Shown: positions 43,626-52,798 of the stretch, one piece after another | Layout of the letters: each line of letters opens with the position of its first letter | How positions within the stretch are numbered: the first letter of the stretch is position 1 | Assembly (NCBI GenBank): GCA_963991985.1 | Contig: CAXDRX010000002.1 | Span: 1-64,000 of the forward strand | From: MED-G17 sp963991985 | Lineage (GTDB): Bacteria; Bacteroidota; Bacteroidia; NS11-12g; UBA9320 | Direction: 5' to 3' | DNA length: 64,000 nucleotides | Translations under genes and position numbers: made by a program | The notes under the pieces: model-generated | Databases searched by the model: none | Told to the model about the DNA's origin: nothing | What the model saw: the letters and a program-made list of their open reading frames with translations, nothing else

Positions 43626-44546
43626 ATGAATAGATTATTGCTTTTATTAAAGGGAATGGCCATGGGAGCTGCCGATATAATTCCTGGTGTTTCAGGAGGA
43701 ACAATTGCATTCATCACGGGCATTTATGATCAATTGTTGAGTAGTATCAATACCATTGATTTCAAACTGCTAAAAGTCTACAGAACAGAAGGAATAAAGG
43801 CGGTTTGGCTTAAAATAAATGGAAATTTTCTCACAATGCTTTTTGCAGGCATTGCTGTGAGTATTCTTGCTCTATCCAATATGATAAAATTCTTACTTGT
43901 TGAATATCCTATTTTGGTTTGGGCTTTCTTTTTTGGCTTGGTGTTGGCAAGTATTTTTTTGATGGGGAAACAGGTCAAATCAATCAGCATCAAAAATTCA
44001 ATTGTATTTGTTTTGGGTGCTTTTATGGCATACTTCCTTACCTCTCTTCATCCTGCTCAATCGGAAGAAACCTATAGAAACATTTTCTTTTCTGGAATGA
44101 TAGCCATAGTGGCAATGATTTTGCCTGGAATTTCTGGCTCATTTATATTGGTAATTTTGGGCAGTTATGCCATTGTTTTGGATGCCATTAGTTCTCTAAA
44201 TTTCCCTATTATTTTAACTTTTTGTCTTGGTGCACTTATTGGATTATTAAGTTTTTCTAGATTGCTTAAGTGGATGCTAGACAATTATTTTGATTCTACT
44301 ATCTCTTTATTGACTGGATTTTTACTGGGCTCCCTAAACAAAATTTGGCCATGGAAAAAAACATTGGCTTTTCGAACAAATCGTCACGGAGAATTGATTC
44401 CCAGTATTCAAAAAAATATTTGGCCCAATGAATATACCGAAGGAGAGCCCCAAATTCTGCTGGCTTCTGCCCTGTTTTCTTTAGGGGTTGTCATCATATT
44501 TATTTTGGCAAGGATGGGCAAAGACAAAAACATGGCCAATCAGTAA
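43626..44546 (+). CDS. DUF368 membrane protein (polyprenyl-phosphate translocase family)
   Basis: The 306-residue protein has about eight to nine membrane segments and the DUF368 signatures KGMAMGAADIIPGVSGGTIAFITGIYDQLL at the N-terminus and AMILPGISGSFILVILGSY in the second half, an internal repeat of the PGxSGG/S motif. Recent work links DUF368 (PopT) proteins to recycling of undecaprenyl phosphate across the membrane. An upstream frame extension lacks conserved features, so ATG 43626 is preferred. It is followed 29 nt later by the E2 gene, which has its own -7 element. Confidence 0.9.
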   Translation: MNRLLLLLKGMAMGAADIIPGVSGGTIAFITGIYDQLLSSINTIDFKLLKVYRTEGIKAVWLKINGNFLTMLFAGIAVSILALSNMIKFLLVEYPILVWAFFFGLVLASIFLMGKQVKSISIKNSIVFVLGAFMAYFLTSLHPAQSEETYRNIFFSGMIAIVAMILPGISGSFILVILGSYAIVLDAISSLNFPIILTFCLGALIGLLSFSRLLKWMLDNYFDSTISLLTGFLLGSLNKIWPWKKTLAFRTNRHGELIPSIQKNIWPNEYTEGEPQILLASALFSLGVVIIFILARMGKDKNMANQ

Positions 44547-44558
44547 AGAACATATTTG

Positions 44559-44566
44559 TAAATTTG
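44559..44566 (+). promoter_or_regulatory. -7 promoter element for the E2 gene
   Basis: TAAATTTG matches TAnnTTTG and ends 9 nt before ATG 44576, giving a leader of only a few bases. Confidence 0.45.
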
Positions 44567-44575
44567 CTTTCCAGC

Positions 44576-45796
44576 ATGTCGTTAGAAATTAAAATTCCTT
44601 CGGTTGGAGAGTCGGTAAACGAAGTAACAATCGCTTCTTGGTTAAAAAAGTCCGGTGAATATGTCGAAATGGATGAGCCCATTGCAGAATTGGAAACTGA
44701 CAAAGCAACGGTGGAATTGAATGCACCAGAAGCAGGCATACTTAAAATTTTGGTAGAAGAAGGAGAAGATGTTGAAATCAACATGGTTGTGGCAGAATTA
44801 GATACATCGGCGAAAAAACCAGTTGAAAAAAATGAAAAGTCAAAAACCAAAGAAAACCAGCCCCAAAATGAACCATCCAAACAGAACAAAATAGAGAATT
44901 ATGCCACAGGTGTTCCTTCCCCGGCAGCAAAAAAGATTTTGGCCGAAAAAAATATAACAACCAATGCGGTGGTCGGATCCGGAAAAAATGGCCGAATAAC
45001 AAAGGCGGACGCTCTTTCAGTTCAGCCACAAATACTTCCCTCTTCCCCGATCAGTGCGCAGGAAGGCCTTAGAACTCAAAAGAAAGAAAAAATGAGTAAA
45101 CTTCGAAAAACAGTTTCTCGAAGACTCGTGGAGGCCAAAAATCAAACGGCCATGCTCACTACTTTCAATGAAGCAGACATGTCTCCAATCATGAATCTTC
45201 GAAAAAAATACAAGGAGAAATTCAAGGAAGTACATCAGGTAGGTTTAGGTTTTATGTCCTTTTTTACGCGTGCGTCCTCTTTGGCCTTACAGCAATTTCC
45301 TTCAGTAAATGCGTACATAGACGGTGATGAAATTATTTTCAATGATTTTACCGATATATCCATTGCTGTATCGGGCCCTAAAGGTCTTATGGTTCCCGTT
45401 ATCAGAAACGCAGAAATTATGTCCATGTGGGAGATAGAAAAAGAGGTTTTGCGTTTGGCTTCAAAAGCCAGAGATGGTAAATTGACCATTGATGAAATGA
45501 CTGGAGGCACCTTCACCATATCCAATGGAGGTGTTTTTGGCTCAATGCTCAGTACACCCATCATCAATCCTCCACAGTCTGCAATATTGGGAATGCACAA
45601 CATCATTCAGCGACCAATTGCATTTGACGGAAAGGTAGAAATCCGGCCAATGATGTACTTGGCCTTAAGTTATGATCATAGAATTATAGATGGTAGAGAA
45701 TCTGTTACATTTTTAAAAACAATAAAAACCTATCTGGAAAATCCCGAGCAATTGATAACTGGAAGAGATCCCATGGAGCAATTGTTGGGATTTTAA
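44576..45796 (+). CDS. sucB: 2-oxoglutarate dehydrogenase E2 (dihydrolipoyl succinyltransferase)
   Basis: The 406-residue protein has one lipoyl domain (residues 1-78, lipoyl Lys43 in ETDKATVELNAP), a peripheral-subunit-binding domain (PSPAAKKILAEKNI...GKNGRITKADAL), and a catalytic domain with the active His368 in YDHRIIDGRESVTFL. The N-terminus EIKIPSVGESVNEVTIASWLKK and the GMHNIIQRPIAF stretch favour the succinyltransferase of the 2-oxoglutarate complex. A TTG four codons upstream is an unlikely start. The neighbouring E1 is of the branched-chain/pyruvate type, so the partner is not certain. No E3 gene is nearby. Confidence 0.9.
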   Translation: MSLEIKIPSVGESVNEVTIASWLKKSGEYVEMDEPIAELETDKATVELNAPEAGILKILVEEGEDVEINMVVAELDTSAKKPVEKNEKSKTKENQPQNEPSKQNKIENYATGVPSPAAKKILAEKNITTNAVVGSGKNGRITKADALSVQPQILPSSPISAQEGLRTQKKEKMSKLRKTVSRRLVEAKNQTAMLTTFNEADMSPIMNLRKKYKEKFKEVHQVGLGFMSFFTRASSLALQQFPSVNAYIDGDEIIFNDFTDISIAVSGPKGLMVPVIRNAEIMSMWEIEKEVLRLASKARDGKLTIDEMTGGTFTISNGGVFGSMLSTPIINPPQSAILGMHNIIQRPIAFDGKVEIRPMMYLALSYDHRIIDGRESVTFLKTIKTYLENPEQLITGRDPMEQLLGF

Positions 45797-45811
45797 TGTC
45801 TCAACCCTTAC

Positions 45812-47785
45812 ATGCATTTCAAAGCAAGTAAATATTCAAAAGAACAACTATTATCTCTATATAAGCTTCTCTTAAAGCCAAGAAAAATTGAAGAGAAAAT
45901 GCTCAAATCTCTTCGCCAAGGAAAAATTACCAAATGGTTTTCAGGCATAGGACAAGAGGCTATTTCTGTTGGCATTACGGCTGCTTTGGAACCCAACGAA
46001 TTTATTTTCCCACTTCATAGAAATTTGGGCGTTTTTACAACAAGAGATGTTCCCTTGAAAAAATTATTTGCCCAATGGATGGGGAAAAAAGATGGTTTCA
46101 CCAAAGGGAGAGATCGATCATTTCATTTCGGAACGATTGATTATCATATCATCGGAATGATATCACACTTGGGTGCTATGTTGTCTGTTGCGGACGGTGT
46201 TGCGCTGGCGCATAGGCTTAGGAAAGAAAATAAAATTTGTGTTGCTTTCTCAGGGGATGGCGGCACAAGTGAGGGAGAATTTCATGAAGCAATCAATTTG
46301 GCTGCTACATGGAGTTTGCCGGTTCTTTTTGTTGTTGAAAACAATGGGTACGGCCTTTCAACGCCTGTATCGCAGCAATTCAAGTGTCGCAATATCGCAG
46401 ACAAAGGAATAGGCTATGGAATAGAATCAAAAACAATTGATGGGAACAACATCCTAGAAGTTTTTGAAACCACCAAAATGCTTGCCAGTAAAATGAGACA
46501 ACGGCCACAACCCTTTCTGTTGGAAGCCAAAACCTTCCGGATGCGAGGCCATGAAGAAGCATCTGGAACGAAGTACGTTCCAAAAGAGCTGATGAAGGCA
46601 TGGGAAAAAAAAGATCCCATTAGAAATTTTGAAGAATTTTTGAAAAGTCAATCACTCATCGATCAAACTGAAATTGATAAACTAAGCCGGGATTTAGCAT
46701 TGGAGATTGACCTTGCTTTGGACTGGGCATTTTCGCAATCAGAACCCCAAGCAGACATAGGACTGGAAACCAAAGATATTTACTCGCCCCATCATTTTGC
46801 TTTCAATAATCCTAGTGAAGGGAATGAGGAGATGAGGCTGATTGATGCAGTTCAATCTGCTCTTCAAAAGTCTTTGGAAAAACATGATAACCTTGTCATC
46901 ATGGGTCAAGATATTGCTGAATATGGAGGCGTTTTTAAGGCAACTGACGGTCTTTTGAAAACTTTTGGAGAAGACAGAATCCGCAATACGCCTATTTCAG
47001 AGGCAGCTCCATTAGGAGCCGCTTTGGGTTTGAGCATTGCTCAACAAAAAGCAGTAGTTGAGATGCAATTTGCAGATTTTGTAAGTTGTGGATTCAATCA
47101 GATTGTAAATAACCTAGCCAAAACACACTACCGCTGGGGTCAAAAGGCAGATGTGGTGGTGCGGATGCCCACCGGTGCAGGGGTGGCTGCAGGACCTTTC
47201 CACTCCCAAAGTACCGAAGCTTGGTTCGCAAAAACACCCGGTTTAAAGGTGGTATACCCCTCTTCTCCTTCTGATACCAAAGGTCTGTTGATGGAGTCCA
47301 TCGAAGATCCAAATCCAGTAATGTTTTTTGAGCACAAAAAATTATATCGGAGCATAAAGGAACCCGTAGAAAAGGGAGAATATAGAATCCCACTTGGCAA
47401 AGCCAAACTTTTTGATTTCGGTACAGAGGCTTCCGTTATAAGTTATGGAATGGGCATTGTTTGGGCTTTAGAGTGGCAATCCAAGAAGAATTTACCCATA
47501 CAAATATTAGATCTGAGAACTTTGGTGCCGTGGGACAAAAAATCTGTGGAAGAAACGGTAAAATCTACCGGTAAAATTTTGCTTTTGCAGGAAGACACCA
47601 TAAGTTTTGGAATTATGGCTGAATTGTCTGCGTATATTTCCGAACATTGGTTTGAATATCTAGATGCTCCTATTGTGAGAGCGGGGAGTTTGGATACACC
47701 TGTTCCTTTTCATAGCAATTTGGAAGATCAATTTTTGCCGCAAAGTAGGTTTGCCAAGAAGCTCGAACAATTGATTAGTTATTAA
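45812..47785 (+). CDS. Fused alpha/beta E1 of a 2-oxoacid dehydrogenase
   Basis: The 657-residue protein joins an E1-alpha domain (about 1-320) and an E1-beta domain (about 335-657). The alpha part has the thiamine diphosphate motif from GDG148-150 to NN177-178; the beta part has MGQDIAEYGGVFKATDGLL, RNTPISEAAPLGAALGLS, EMQFADFV and a DLRTLVPWD-type C-terminal region. Such fused E1 proteins are common in Bacteroidota and are annotated as branched-chain 2-oxoacid or pyruvate dehydrogenase. It decarboxylates a 2-oxoacid and loads the lipoyl group of an E2. It starts 15 nt after sucB, so the two are probably cotranscribed. It overlaps the convergent waaA by 11 nt. Confidence 0.9.
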   Translation: MHFKASKYSKEQLLSLYKLLLKPRKIEEKMLKSLRQGKITKWFSGIGQEAISVGITAALEPNEFIFPLHRNLGVFTTRDVPLKKLFAQWMGKKDGFTKGRDRSFHFGTIDYHIIGMISHLGAMLSVADGVALAHRLRKENKICVAFSGDGGTSEGEFHEAINLAATWSLPVLFVVENNGYGLSTPVSQQFKCRNIADKGIGYGIESKTIDGNNILEVFETTKMLASKMRQRPQPFLLEAKTFRMRGHEEASGTKYVPKELMKAWEKKDPIRNFEEFLKSQSLIDQTEIDKLSRDLALEIDLALDWAFSQSEPQADIGLETKDIYSPHHFAFNNPSEGNEEMRLIDAVQSALQKSLEKHDNLVIMGQDIAEYGGVFKATDGLLKTFGEDRIRNTPISEAAPLGAALGLSIAQQKAVVEMQFADFVSCGFNQIVNNLAKTHYRWGQKADVVVRMPTGAGVAAGPFHSQSTEAWFAKTPGLKVVYPSSPSDTKGLLMESIEDPNPVMFFEHKKLYRSIKEPVEKGEYRIPLGKAKLFDFGTEASVISYGMGIVWALEWQSKKNLPIQILDLRTLVPWDKKSVEETVKSTGKILLLQEDTISFGIMAELSAYISEHWFEYLDAPIVRAGSLDTPVPFHSNLEDQFLPQSRFAKKLEQLISY

Positions 47786-48986
47786 AAACATTTTGGAAAA
47801 CCAATTCAACAGACCCCCTTTGTTTTTCAAAAATGGAAGATGTTTTTTCTTTTATTCTATTGATTTCATTCTTACGTTCTAAGAGAAAAGTTACCTTTTC
47901 TGTAAAATGTTTTGATGAGGTTTCAAAAGCTACCTGCTCTTCAATTAGCAATTGGGATTCCTTTTGATTCTTTCTATTTGGTCCAAAAAATACAGGCAAT
48001 CCATGTGCACTTGCTTCCAATATATTGTGCAGACCTTTTGCCCAGCCGCCACCTACAATCGCCAAGGTCCCATACTTATAAATTTTTGAAAGCAAACCAA
48101 TAGAATCAACAATCAAAATGCGGGCTTCTGTTTTTGTGGAAACCTTACTGAGTAGAATTGTTGTTTCATTTACAAACAATTTTTCAATGAAACGGATTCT
48201 ATCTTGGGTAACGGAGTGAGGTGCTATAATTGCCTTAAGCTTGGGATACTTTTGTAAAAGTTGGTGCAACAAAATTTCTTCTTCTTCGTAGGTGCTTCCC
48301 CCAATGATGATTGGCCAATCGTTTGAAAAATTTTCAATTTGCAAATGCTCAAATGGCTCCTGAGCAATATGCCATGTGCGGTCGAATTTTGTATCACCTG
48401 TTGTTACGGTATTTTTCGGAAACCAAGGATCTCCTGTTTCGTACATTTGAAATATCAAATCAAAATTTTTCAAGGAAGGCTTCAATACAAGTCGCCTGTA
48501 AAAGTTCCCTTTGGTTGAATTCCATTCGACATGAGCATTGATTAAATACAAATCACATCCGCTCTTTTTTATTGCTGATAGATGTTGAATCCAAAAATCA
48601 TATTTTACCCAAAAGACCTTTTTGACTCCCAAGCTTTCAATGGTTTTTTTCGCATTTTTTCTGGTATCCAAGGGGAGATAAAACTTGTGCTCAAATAAAT
48701 CTGGGTTGCTTACATTTTCAAAACCAGATGGAGAAAAAAAGCTAATCACCATGAGACTTTTCGGAAATTCTTCTTTGATTTTTTTTGCCAAAGGGACAAT
48801 CATTTCATATTCTCCCAATGAAGCGCAATGAAACCAATAGTCGAAACGTGTTGGATTATCTTTTAGCCATTTTTTACTGTTTTTCTGTCCATAGAGTATT
48901 CTTTTCAACTTACTATTGAATGGTGAGAACAGCCAGCCAATTCCTGAGATTAAGGAAAGGAAAGAAGAGTAAATCAAATCAATCAA
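47775..48986 (-). CDS. waaA: 3-deoxy-D-manno-octulosonic acid (Kdo) transferase
   Basis: The 403-residue protein matches WaaA/KdtA: a short N-terminal membrane anchor (MIDLIYSSFLSLISGIGWL), the Rossmann domain with FHCASLGEYEMIVPLAKKI (the catalytic acidic residue of the family in GE), FWVKYDFWIQ, and a second domain with IVGGGWAKGLHNILEASAHGLPVFFGP. It adds Kdo to lipid A precursor on the cytoplasmic face of the inner membrane. It is downstream of the outer-membrane protein gene, overlapping it by 8 nt. Confidence 0.95.
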   Translation of the reverse strand: MIDLIYSSFLSLISGIGWLFSPFNSKLKRILYGQKNSKKWLKDNPTRFDYWFHCASLGEYEMIVPLAKKIKEEFPKSLMVISFFSPSGFENVSNPDLFEHKFYLPLDTRKNAKKTIESLGVKKVFWVKYDFWIQHLSAIKKSGCDLYLINAHVEWNSTKGNFYRRLVLKPSLKNFDLIFQMYETGDPWFPKNTVTTGDTKFDRTWHIAQEPFEHLQIENFSNDWPIIIGGSTYEEEEILLHQLLQKYPKLKAIIAPHSVTQDRIRFIEKLFVNETTILLSKVSTKTEARILIVDSIGLLSKIYKYGTLAIVGGGWAKGLHNILEASAHGLPVFFGPNRKNQKESQLLIEEQVAFETSSKHFTEKVTFLLERKNEINRIKEKTSSIFEKQRGSVELVFQNVFNN

Positions 48987-49734
48987 AATAGAAATATTCT
49001 TCGTTTTTATCTTTCAAAAATATAGGCAAGACTATGCCCAGTTGTCCTCCAAAAAGAATGTCTTTTCTTGGTGATTTTTCACTTCCATAGGGTTGGAAAT
49101 GATAAGATCTCATGTTTTTGGTATGTGCATAAATGGTTTCTAAGGATACATTGAAATTAACTCTACGGTTGTTGGATAGAAAGAGCAATCCATGCAACAT
49201 GCGTATTGCAGTACCTCCCGTAAGACGATCATATCCTTTTAAGTATTCACCATTCAACTGTGGAACGGTAGCTTCAGGTGCTTGAATATTGATTTTGTGC
49301 TGAAGATAACCAAAGCCTAAACTAGAGTAAAACCCGGCATTTTTATGATGTGGCAGCGTCTTCCAAAGGTAGCCGAAATTGAGGGTACTATAAAACCCAC
49401 GTTGGTTTACTTCTACCACACTAAAATTGCCGTTGTTGTCGATAATTTGCCCAGAGGGTCCTATGATATTGTCAAAAAGATTTTTGTTTTTCACCGTGTT
49501 GCCAAAGATCCAAGCGCCACCAATACCGAGCATAAAATTGTTTTTGAACTTCCACAATACAGATGGACATATTGCTGCATTTTTGCCGAATCGATTTTCC
49601 AAATCTCCAAAAGGCTTTTGCGCAGACACGGAAACCTGAGGCAAAACAATCCGATTGTTTGAGTGGTCTGAAGCATTTTGAGCTATCGACGAGATTTCCG
49701 TGGAAAGGAAAAAAAATAAGAGCAAATACCTCAT
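48979..49734 (-). CDS. Predicted outer-membrane beta-barrel protein
   Basis: The 251-residue protein has a signal peptide (MRYLLLFFFLSTEISSIAQN) and alternating hydrophobic strands such as FMLGIGGAWIFGNTV, GFYSTLNFGYLWK, GFYSSLGFGYLQHKI and FGGQLGIVLPIFL, consistent with a small outer-membrane barrel. I cannot name a specific family. ATG 49734 is preferred to an upstream start because it begins the signal peptide. It overlaps waaA by 8 nt, which may point to envelope assembly, but no function is known. Confidence 0.75.
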   Translation of the reverse strand: MRYLLLFFFLSTEISSIAQNASDHSNNRIVLPQVSVSAQKPFGDLENRFGKNAAICPSVLWKFKNNFMLGIGGAWIFGNTVKNKNLFDNIIGPSGQIIDNNGNFSVVEVNQRGFYSTLNFGYLWKTLPHHKNAGFYSSLGFGYLQHKINIQAPEATVPQLNGEYLKGYDRLTGGTAIRMLHGLLFLSNNRRVNFNVSLETIYAHTKNMRSYHFQPYGSEKSPRKDILFGGQLGIVLPIFLKDKNEEYFYFD

Positions 49735-49814
49735 TGAAATTACAAAGAAAGAAATACTCGTGGTCAAATCTCAAATGCGCAACATTATTTGTCAAAATCT
49801 AGGATATTTGCAGC

Positions 49815-51122
49815 ATGAAAATAGCAGTTGTCGGGTCTGGTTATGTTGGTTTGGTTTCCGGAACATGTTTTGCAGAAAGCGGCAATACAGTTTATTGTGT
49901 TGATATCGATGAGAAAAAAGTAAATGCCCTGAAAAACGGACAAATAACCATTTACGAACCTGGCTTAGAAATTTTGTTTCAAAGAAATTTAAAGCAAAAT
50001 CGCTTGCAATTTTCGAGCACATTAGAAGATGTAATTGATGAGGCAGAAATTGTTTTTTTAGCCTTACCAACTCCTCCTGGCGAAGATGGTTCGGCAGATC
50101 TGAAATATGTACTAGGTGTTGCAGAACATTTGGGAAAAATAATGAAAGGCTACAAAGTTATTGTGGATAAAAGTACTGTCCCTGTCGGAACAGCGGAAAA
50201 GGTCAGGCAAGCCATTGCAAAAAACTATTCGGGTGATTTTGATGTTGTTTCCAATCCAGAATTTCTGCGTGAGGGGGTTGCGGTAGAAGACTTCATGAAG
50301 CCCGACAGGGTAGTGATTGGTTGCTCAAGCAAAAGAGCCGAAGAGTTAATGCGCAGGTTGTATGCCCCTTTTGTTCGGCAAGGAAACCCAATCATATTCA
50401 TGGACGAGAAAAGTGCTGAATTGACCAAATATGCTGCCAATTCGTTTTTGGCAATGAAAATTTCTTTTATGAATGAAATTGCCCGAGTTTGTGAAAAATT
50501 TGAAGCGGATGTTGATAAGGTAAGATTAGGAATTGGAACAGATTCTCGCATTGGTAAACGATTTATTTTTCCAGGAATTGGATACGGAGGAAGCTGCTTC
50601 CCCAAGGATGTTCAGGCCTTAGTGAAATCTTCTAAACAGGTTAATTATGATTTCAAAATCTTAAAGGCAGTTGAGGAGGTAAACCATGAACAGAAAACGA
50701 TCTTGATGCCCAATGTGAAAGCATATTTTGGTGAGATCAAGGGGAAAAAAATAGCTTTGTGGGGATTGGCTTTTAAGCCCAATACGGACGATATCCGAGA
50801 AGCTCCAGCTCGGTACATTATTCAATCTCTCCTAGCAGATGGTGCGTCCATTTCTGTTTATGATCCTGAGGCCATGGAAAATATTAAAAACGTGATAGGA
50901 GATAAAGTTCATTATGCCACAAATATGTACGATGCGCTGGCAGGAGTGGATGCATTGATTATTGTTACAGAGTGGGCGGCATTTCGAAATCCAAATTTTG
51001 ATAAAATGGCAGAAGTCATGAGAGAAAAAGTGATATTTGACGGCCGGAATGTATATGATTTGGAACAAATGAAAAATCTAGGATTTTATTACGCCTCTAT
51101 TGGCCGACCAACGATTCATTAG
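49815..51122 (+). CDS. ugd: UDP-glucose 6-dehydrogenase
   Basis: The 435-residue enzyme has the N-terminal NAD-binding motif VVGSGYVGLVSGTCFAE, DKSTVPVGTAEKV, SNPEFLREGVAVEDF, the catalytic Cys261 in GYGGSCFPKD, and the C-terminal ALWGLAFKPNTDDIREAPA domain. It oxidises UDP-glucose to UDP-glucuronate. The next gene, one base away, consumes that product, so the pair makes UDP-xylose. A hexapeptide acetyltransferase follows. The products probably feed surface polysaccharide. Confidence 0.97.
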   Translation: MKIAVVGSGYVGLVSGTCFAESGNTVYCVDIDEKKVNALKNGQITIYEPGLEILFQRNLKQNRLQFSSTLEDVIDEAEIVFLALPTPPGEDGSADLKYVLGVAEHLGKIMKGYKVIVDKSTVPVGTAEKVRQAIAKNYSGDFDVVSNPEFLREGVAVEDFMKPDRVVIGCSSKRAEELMRRLYAPFVRQGNPIIFMDEKSAELTKYAANSFLAMKISFMNEIARVCEKFEADVDKVRLGIGTDSRIGKRFIFPGIGYGGSCFPKDVQALVKSSKQVNYDFKILKAVEEVNHEQKTILMPNVKAYFGEIKGKKIALWGLAFKPNTDDIREAPARYIIQSLLADGASISVYDPEAMENIKNVIGDKVHYATNMYDALAGVDALIIVTEWAAFRNPNFDKMAEVMREKVIFDGRNVYDLEQMKNLGFYYASIGRPTIH

Positions 51123-51123
51123 A

Positions 51124-52107
51124 ATGAAAAGAAAAAGGATTCTTATTACCGGGGCAGCGGGCTTTTTAGGCTCGCATTTGTGCGATAGATTCATCAAGGA
51201 AGGATTTGAGGTCCTCGGAATGGACAATCTAATTACTGGTGATCTAAAAAATATAGATCATCTATTTAAATTAGAGCAATTTCATTTTTACCATCACGAT
51301 GTAAGCAAGTTTATTCACGTTTCAGGTGACTTGGATTATATCTTGCATTTCGCTTCCCCTGCGAGCCCTATCGATTATTTAAAAATTCCAATACCCACCC
51401 TAAAGGTAGGCTCTCTGGGTACGCACAACTGTTTGGGTTTGGCCAAAGCGAAAAGTGCAAGAATGCTCATAGCTTCAACTTCTGAGGTGTATGGAGATCC
51501 CCTTTTACATCCCCAAAAGGAGGATTATTGGGGAAATGTAAATCCTGTGGGACCAAGAGGAGTTTACGATGAAGCCAAAAGATTTCAAGAGGCAATGACA
51601 ATGGCTTACCACACTTTTCACGGTTTAGAAACGAGAATAGTTCGTATTTTCAACACATATGGGCCAAGAATGCGGTTGAATGATGGTCGTGCTTTGCCTG
51701 CATTTATTGGTCAGGCATTGCGCGGAGAAGACATCACTGTTTTTGGAGATGGACATCAAACTAGAAGTTTTTGCTACGTTGATGACTTGGTGGAAGGCAT
51801 TTATAGACTGCTTTTTAGCGATTACGTTCAGCCCATGAATTTGGGGAATCCAGATGAAATTAGCATTCTGGATTTTGCCAAAGAAATTTTGGATCTTACC
51901 GGAACAGAGCAAAAAATTATTTTCAAGGGATTGCCAAAAGATGATCCCAAACAAAGAAAGCCGGATATATCAAGAGCCAAAGAAATTTTGGGTTGGACTC
52001 CAAGAGTAAGCAGGTCTGAAGGACTGGAAATAACGTATAAGTATTTTAAATCTTTGCCGAAAGAGGATTTATACAAGTATGCACATCCACGAGAATTTAA
52101 GCATTAA
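51124..52107 (+). CDS. uxs: UDP-glucuronate decarboxylase (UDP-xylose synthase)
   Basis: The 327-residue short-chain dehydrogenase/reductase has the GAAGFLGSHLCDRF nucleotide motif, the substrate-loop HFASPASPIDYLKIPIPTLKVGSLGT, the catalytic S/TSEVYGDPL and YDEAKRFQEA (YxxxK), and RIFNTYGPRMRLNDGR. These are characteristic of UXS enzymes, which convert UDP-glucuronate to UDP-xylose. ATG 51124 follows the ugd stop by one base. The close link with ugd supports the specificity. Confidence 0.95.
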   Translation: MKRKRILITGAAGFLGSHLCDRFIKEGFEVLGMDNLITGDLKNIDHLFKLEQFHFYHHDVSKFIHVSGDLDYILHFASPASPIDYLKIPIPTLKVGSLGTHNCLGLAKAKSARMLIASTSEVYGDPLLHPQKEDYWGNVNPVGPRGVYDEAKRFQEAMTMAYHTFHGLETRIVRIFNTYGPRMRLNDGRALPAFIGQALRGEDITVFGDGHQTRSFCYVDDLVEGIYRLLFSDYVQPMNLGNPDEISILDFAKEILDLTGTEQKIIFKGLPKDDPKQRKPDISRAKEILGWTPRVSRSEGLEITYKYFKSLPKEDLYKYAHPREFKH

Positions 52108-52112
52108 ACCCA

Positions 52113-52688
52113 ATGAGTGAGAATTATTTTGCACACCCTAGCGCTGTTATTGACGAAGGATGCCAAATTGGTCGCGGCACAAAAATTTGGCATTTTAGCC
52201 ACATCATGACCGGCTGTATACTGGGCCAAGAGTGTAACATAGGTCAAAATGTTGTGATAAGTCCGGAAGTAATCTTGGGCAGAAATGTTAAGGTTCAAAA
52301 CAATGTTTCCATTTACACAGGCGTGGTTTGCGAAGATGATGTTTTTTTAGGGCCGAGTATGGTTTTTACGAATATAAGCAACCCAAGAAGTGCTGTGAAT
52401 CGAAGAGGCCACTATCAAAAAACTTTGGTAAAAAAGGGAGCAAGTATTGGCGCCAATGCAACCATTGTTTGTGGGCATGATATTGGGGAATATGCTTTTA
52501 TTGGTGCAGGCACGGTTGTAACCAAAGCGGTTTTACCCTACGCACTGGTTGTTGGAAATCCAGGGAAGCAAATTGGCTGGATGAGCACCTATGGTCACCG
52601 TTTGCATTTTGATGAGAAAGGTTGGGCAATATGTCCAGAAAGCCAAGAAAAGTATCTTTTGATTGATGGAATGGTTCGCAAAGGATAA
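52113..52688 (+). CDS. Hexapeptide-repeat sugar acetyltransferase (WbpD/WlbB-like)
   Basis: The 191-residue protein is a left-handed beta-helix acyltransferase: SAVIDEGCQIGRGTKIWHFSHI, NIGQNVVISPEVILGRNVKVQNNVSIYTGV, GASIGANATIVCGHDIGEYAFIGAGTVVTK. The pattern with FTNISNPRSAVNRRG resembles N-acetyltransferases acting on UDP-3-amino-glucuronate derivatives (WbpD/WlbB) in O-antigen synthesis. That specificity is a family-level inference. It follows uxs by 5 nt and probably belongs to the same operon. Confidence 0.85.
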   Translation: MSENYFAHPSAVIDEGCQIGRGTKIWHFSHIMTGCILGQECNIGQNVVISPEVILGRNVKVQNNVSIYTGVVCEDDVFLGPSMVFTNISNPRSAVNRRGHYQKTLVKKGASIGANATIVCGHDIGEYAFIGAGTVVTKAVLPYALVVGNPGKQIGWMSTYGHRLHFDEKGWAICPESQEKYLLIDGMVRKG

Positions 52689-52798
52689 AATCTTCGAATA
52701 ACAAACATCAAGGACCCCTCCAAAAATATTTCCCATTGTTGGCGTTGTATAAATGGAGATATTCAAATTTTTTATCAAAAAAGAACTATTTTTATGCC

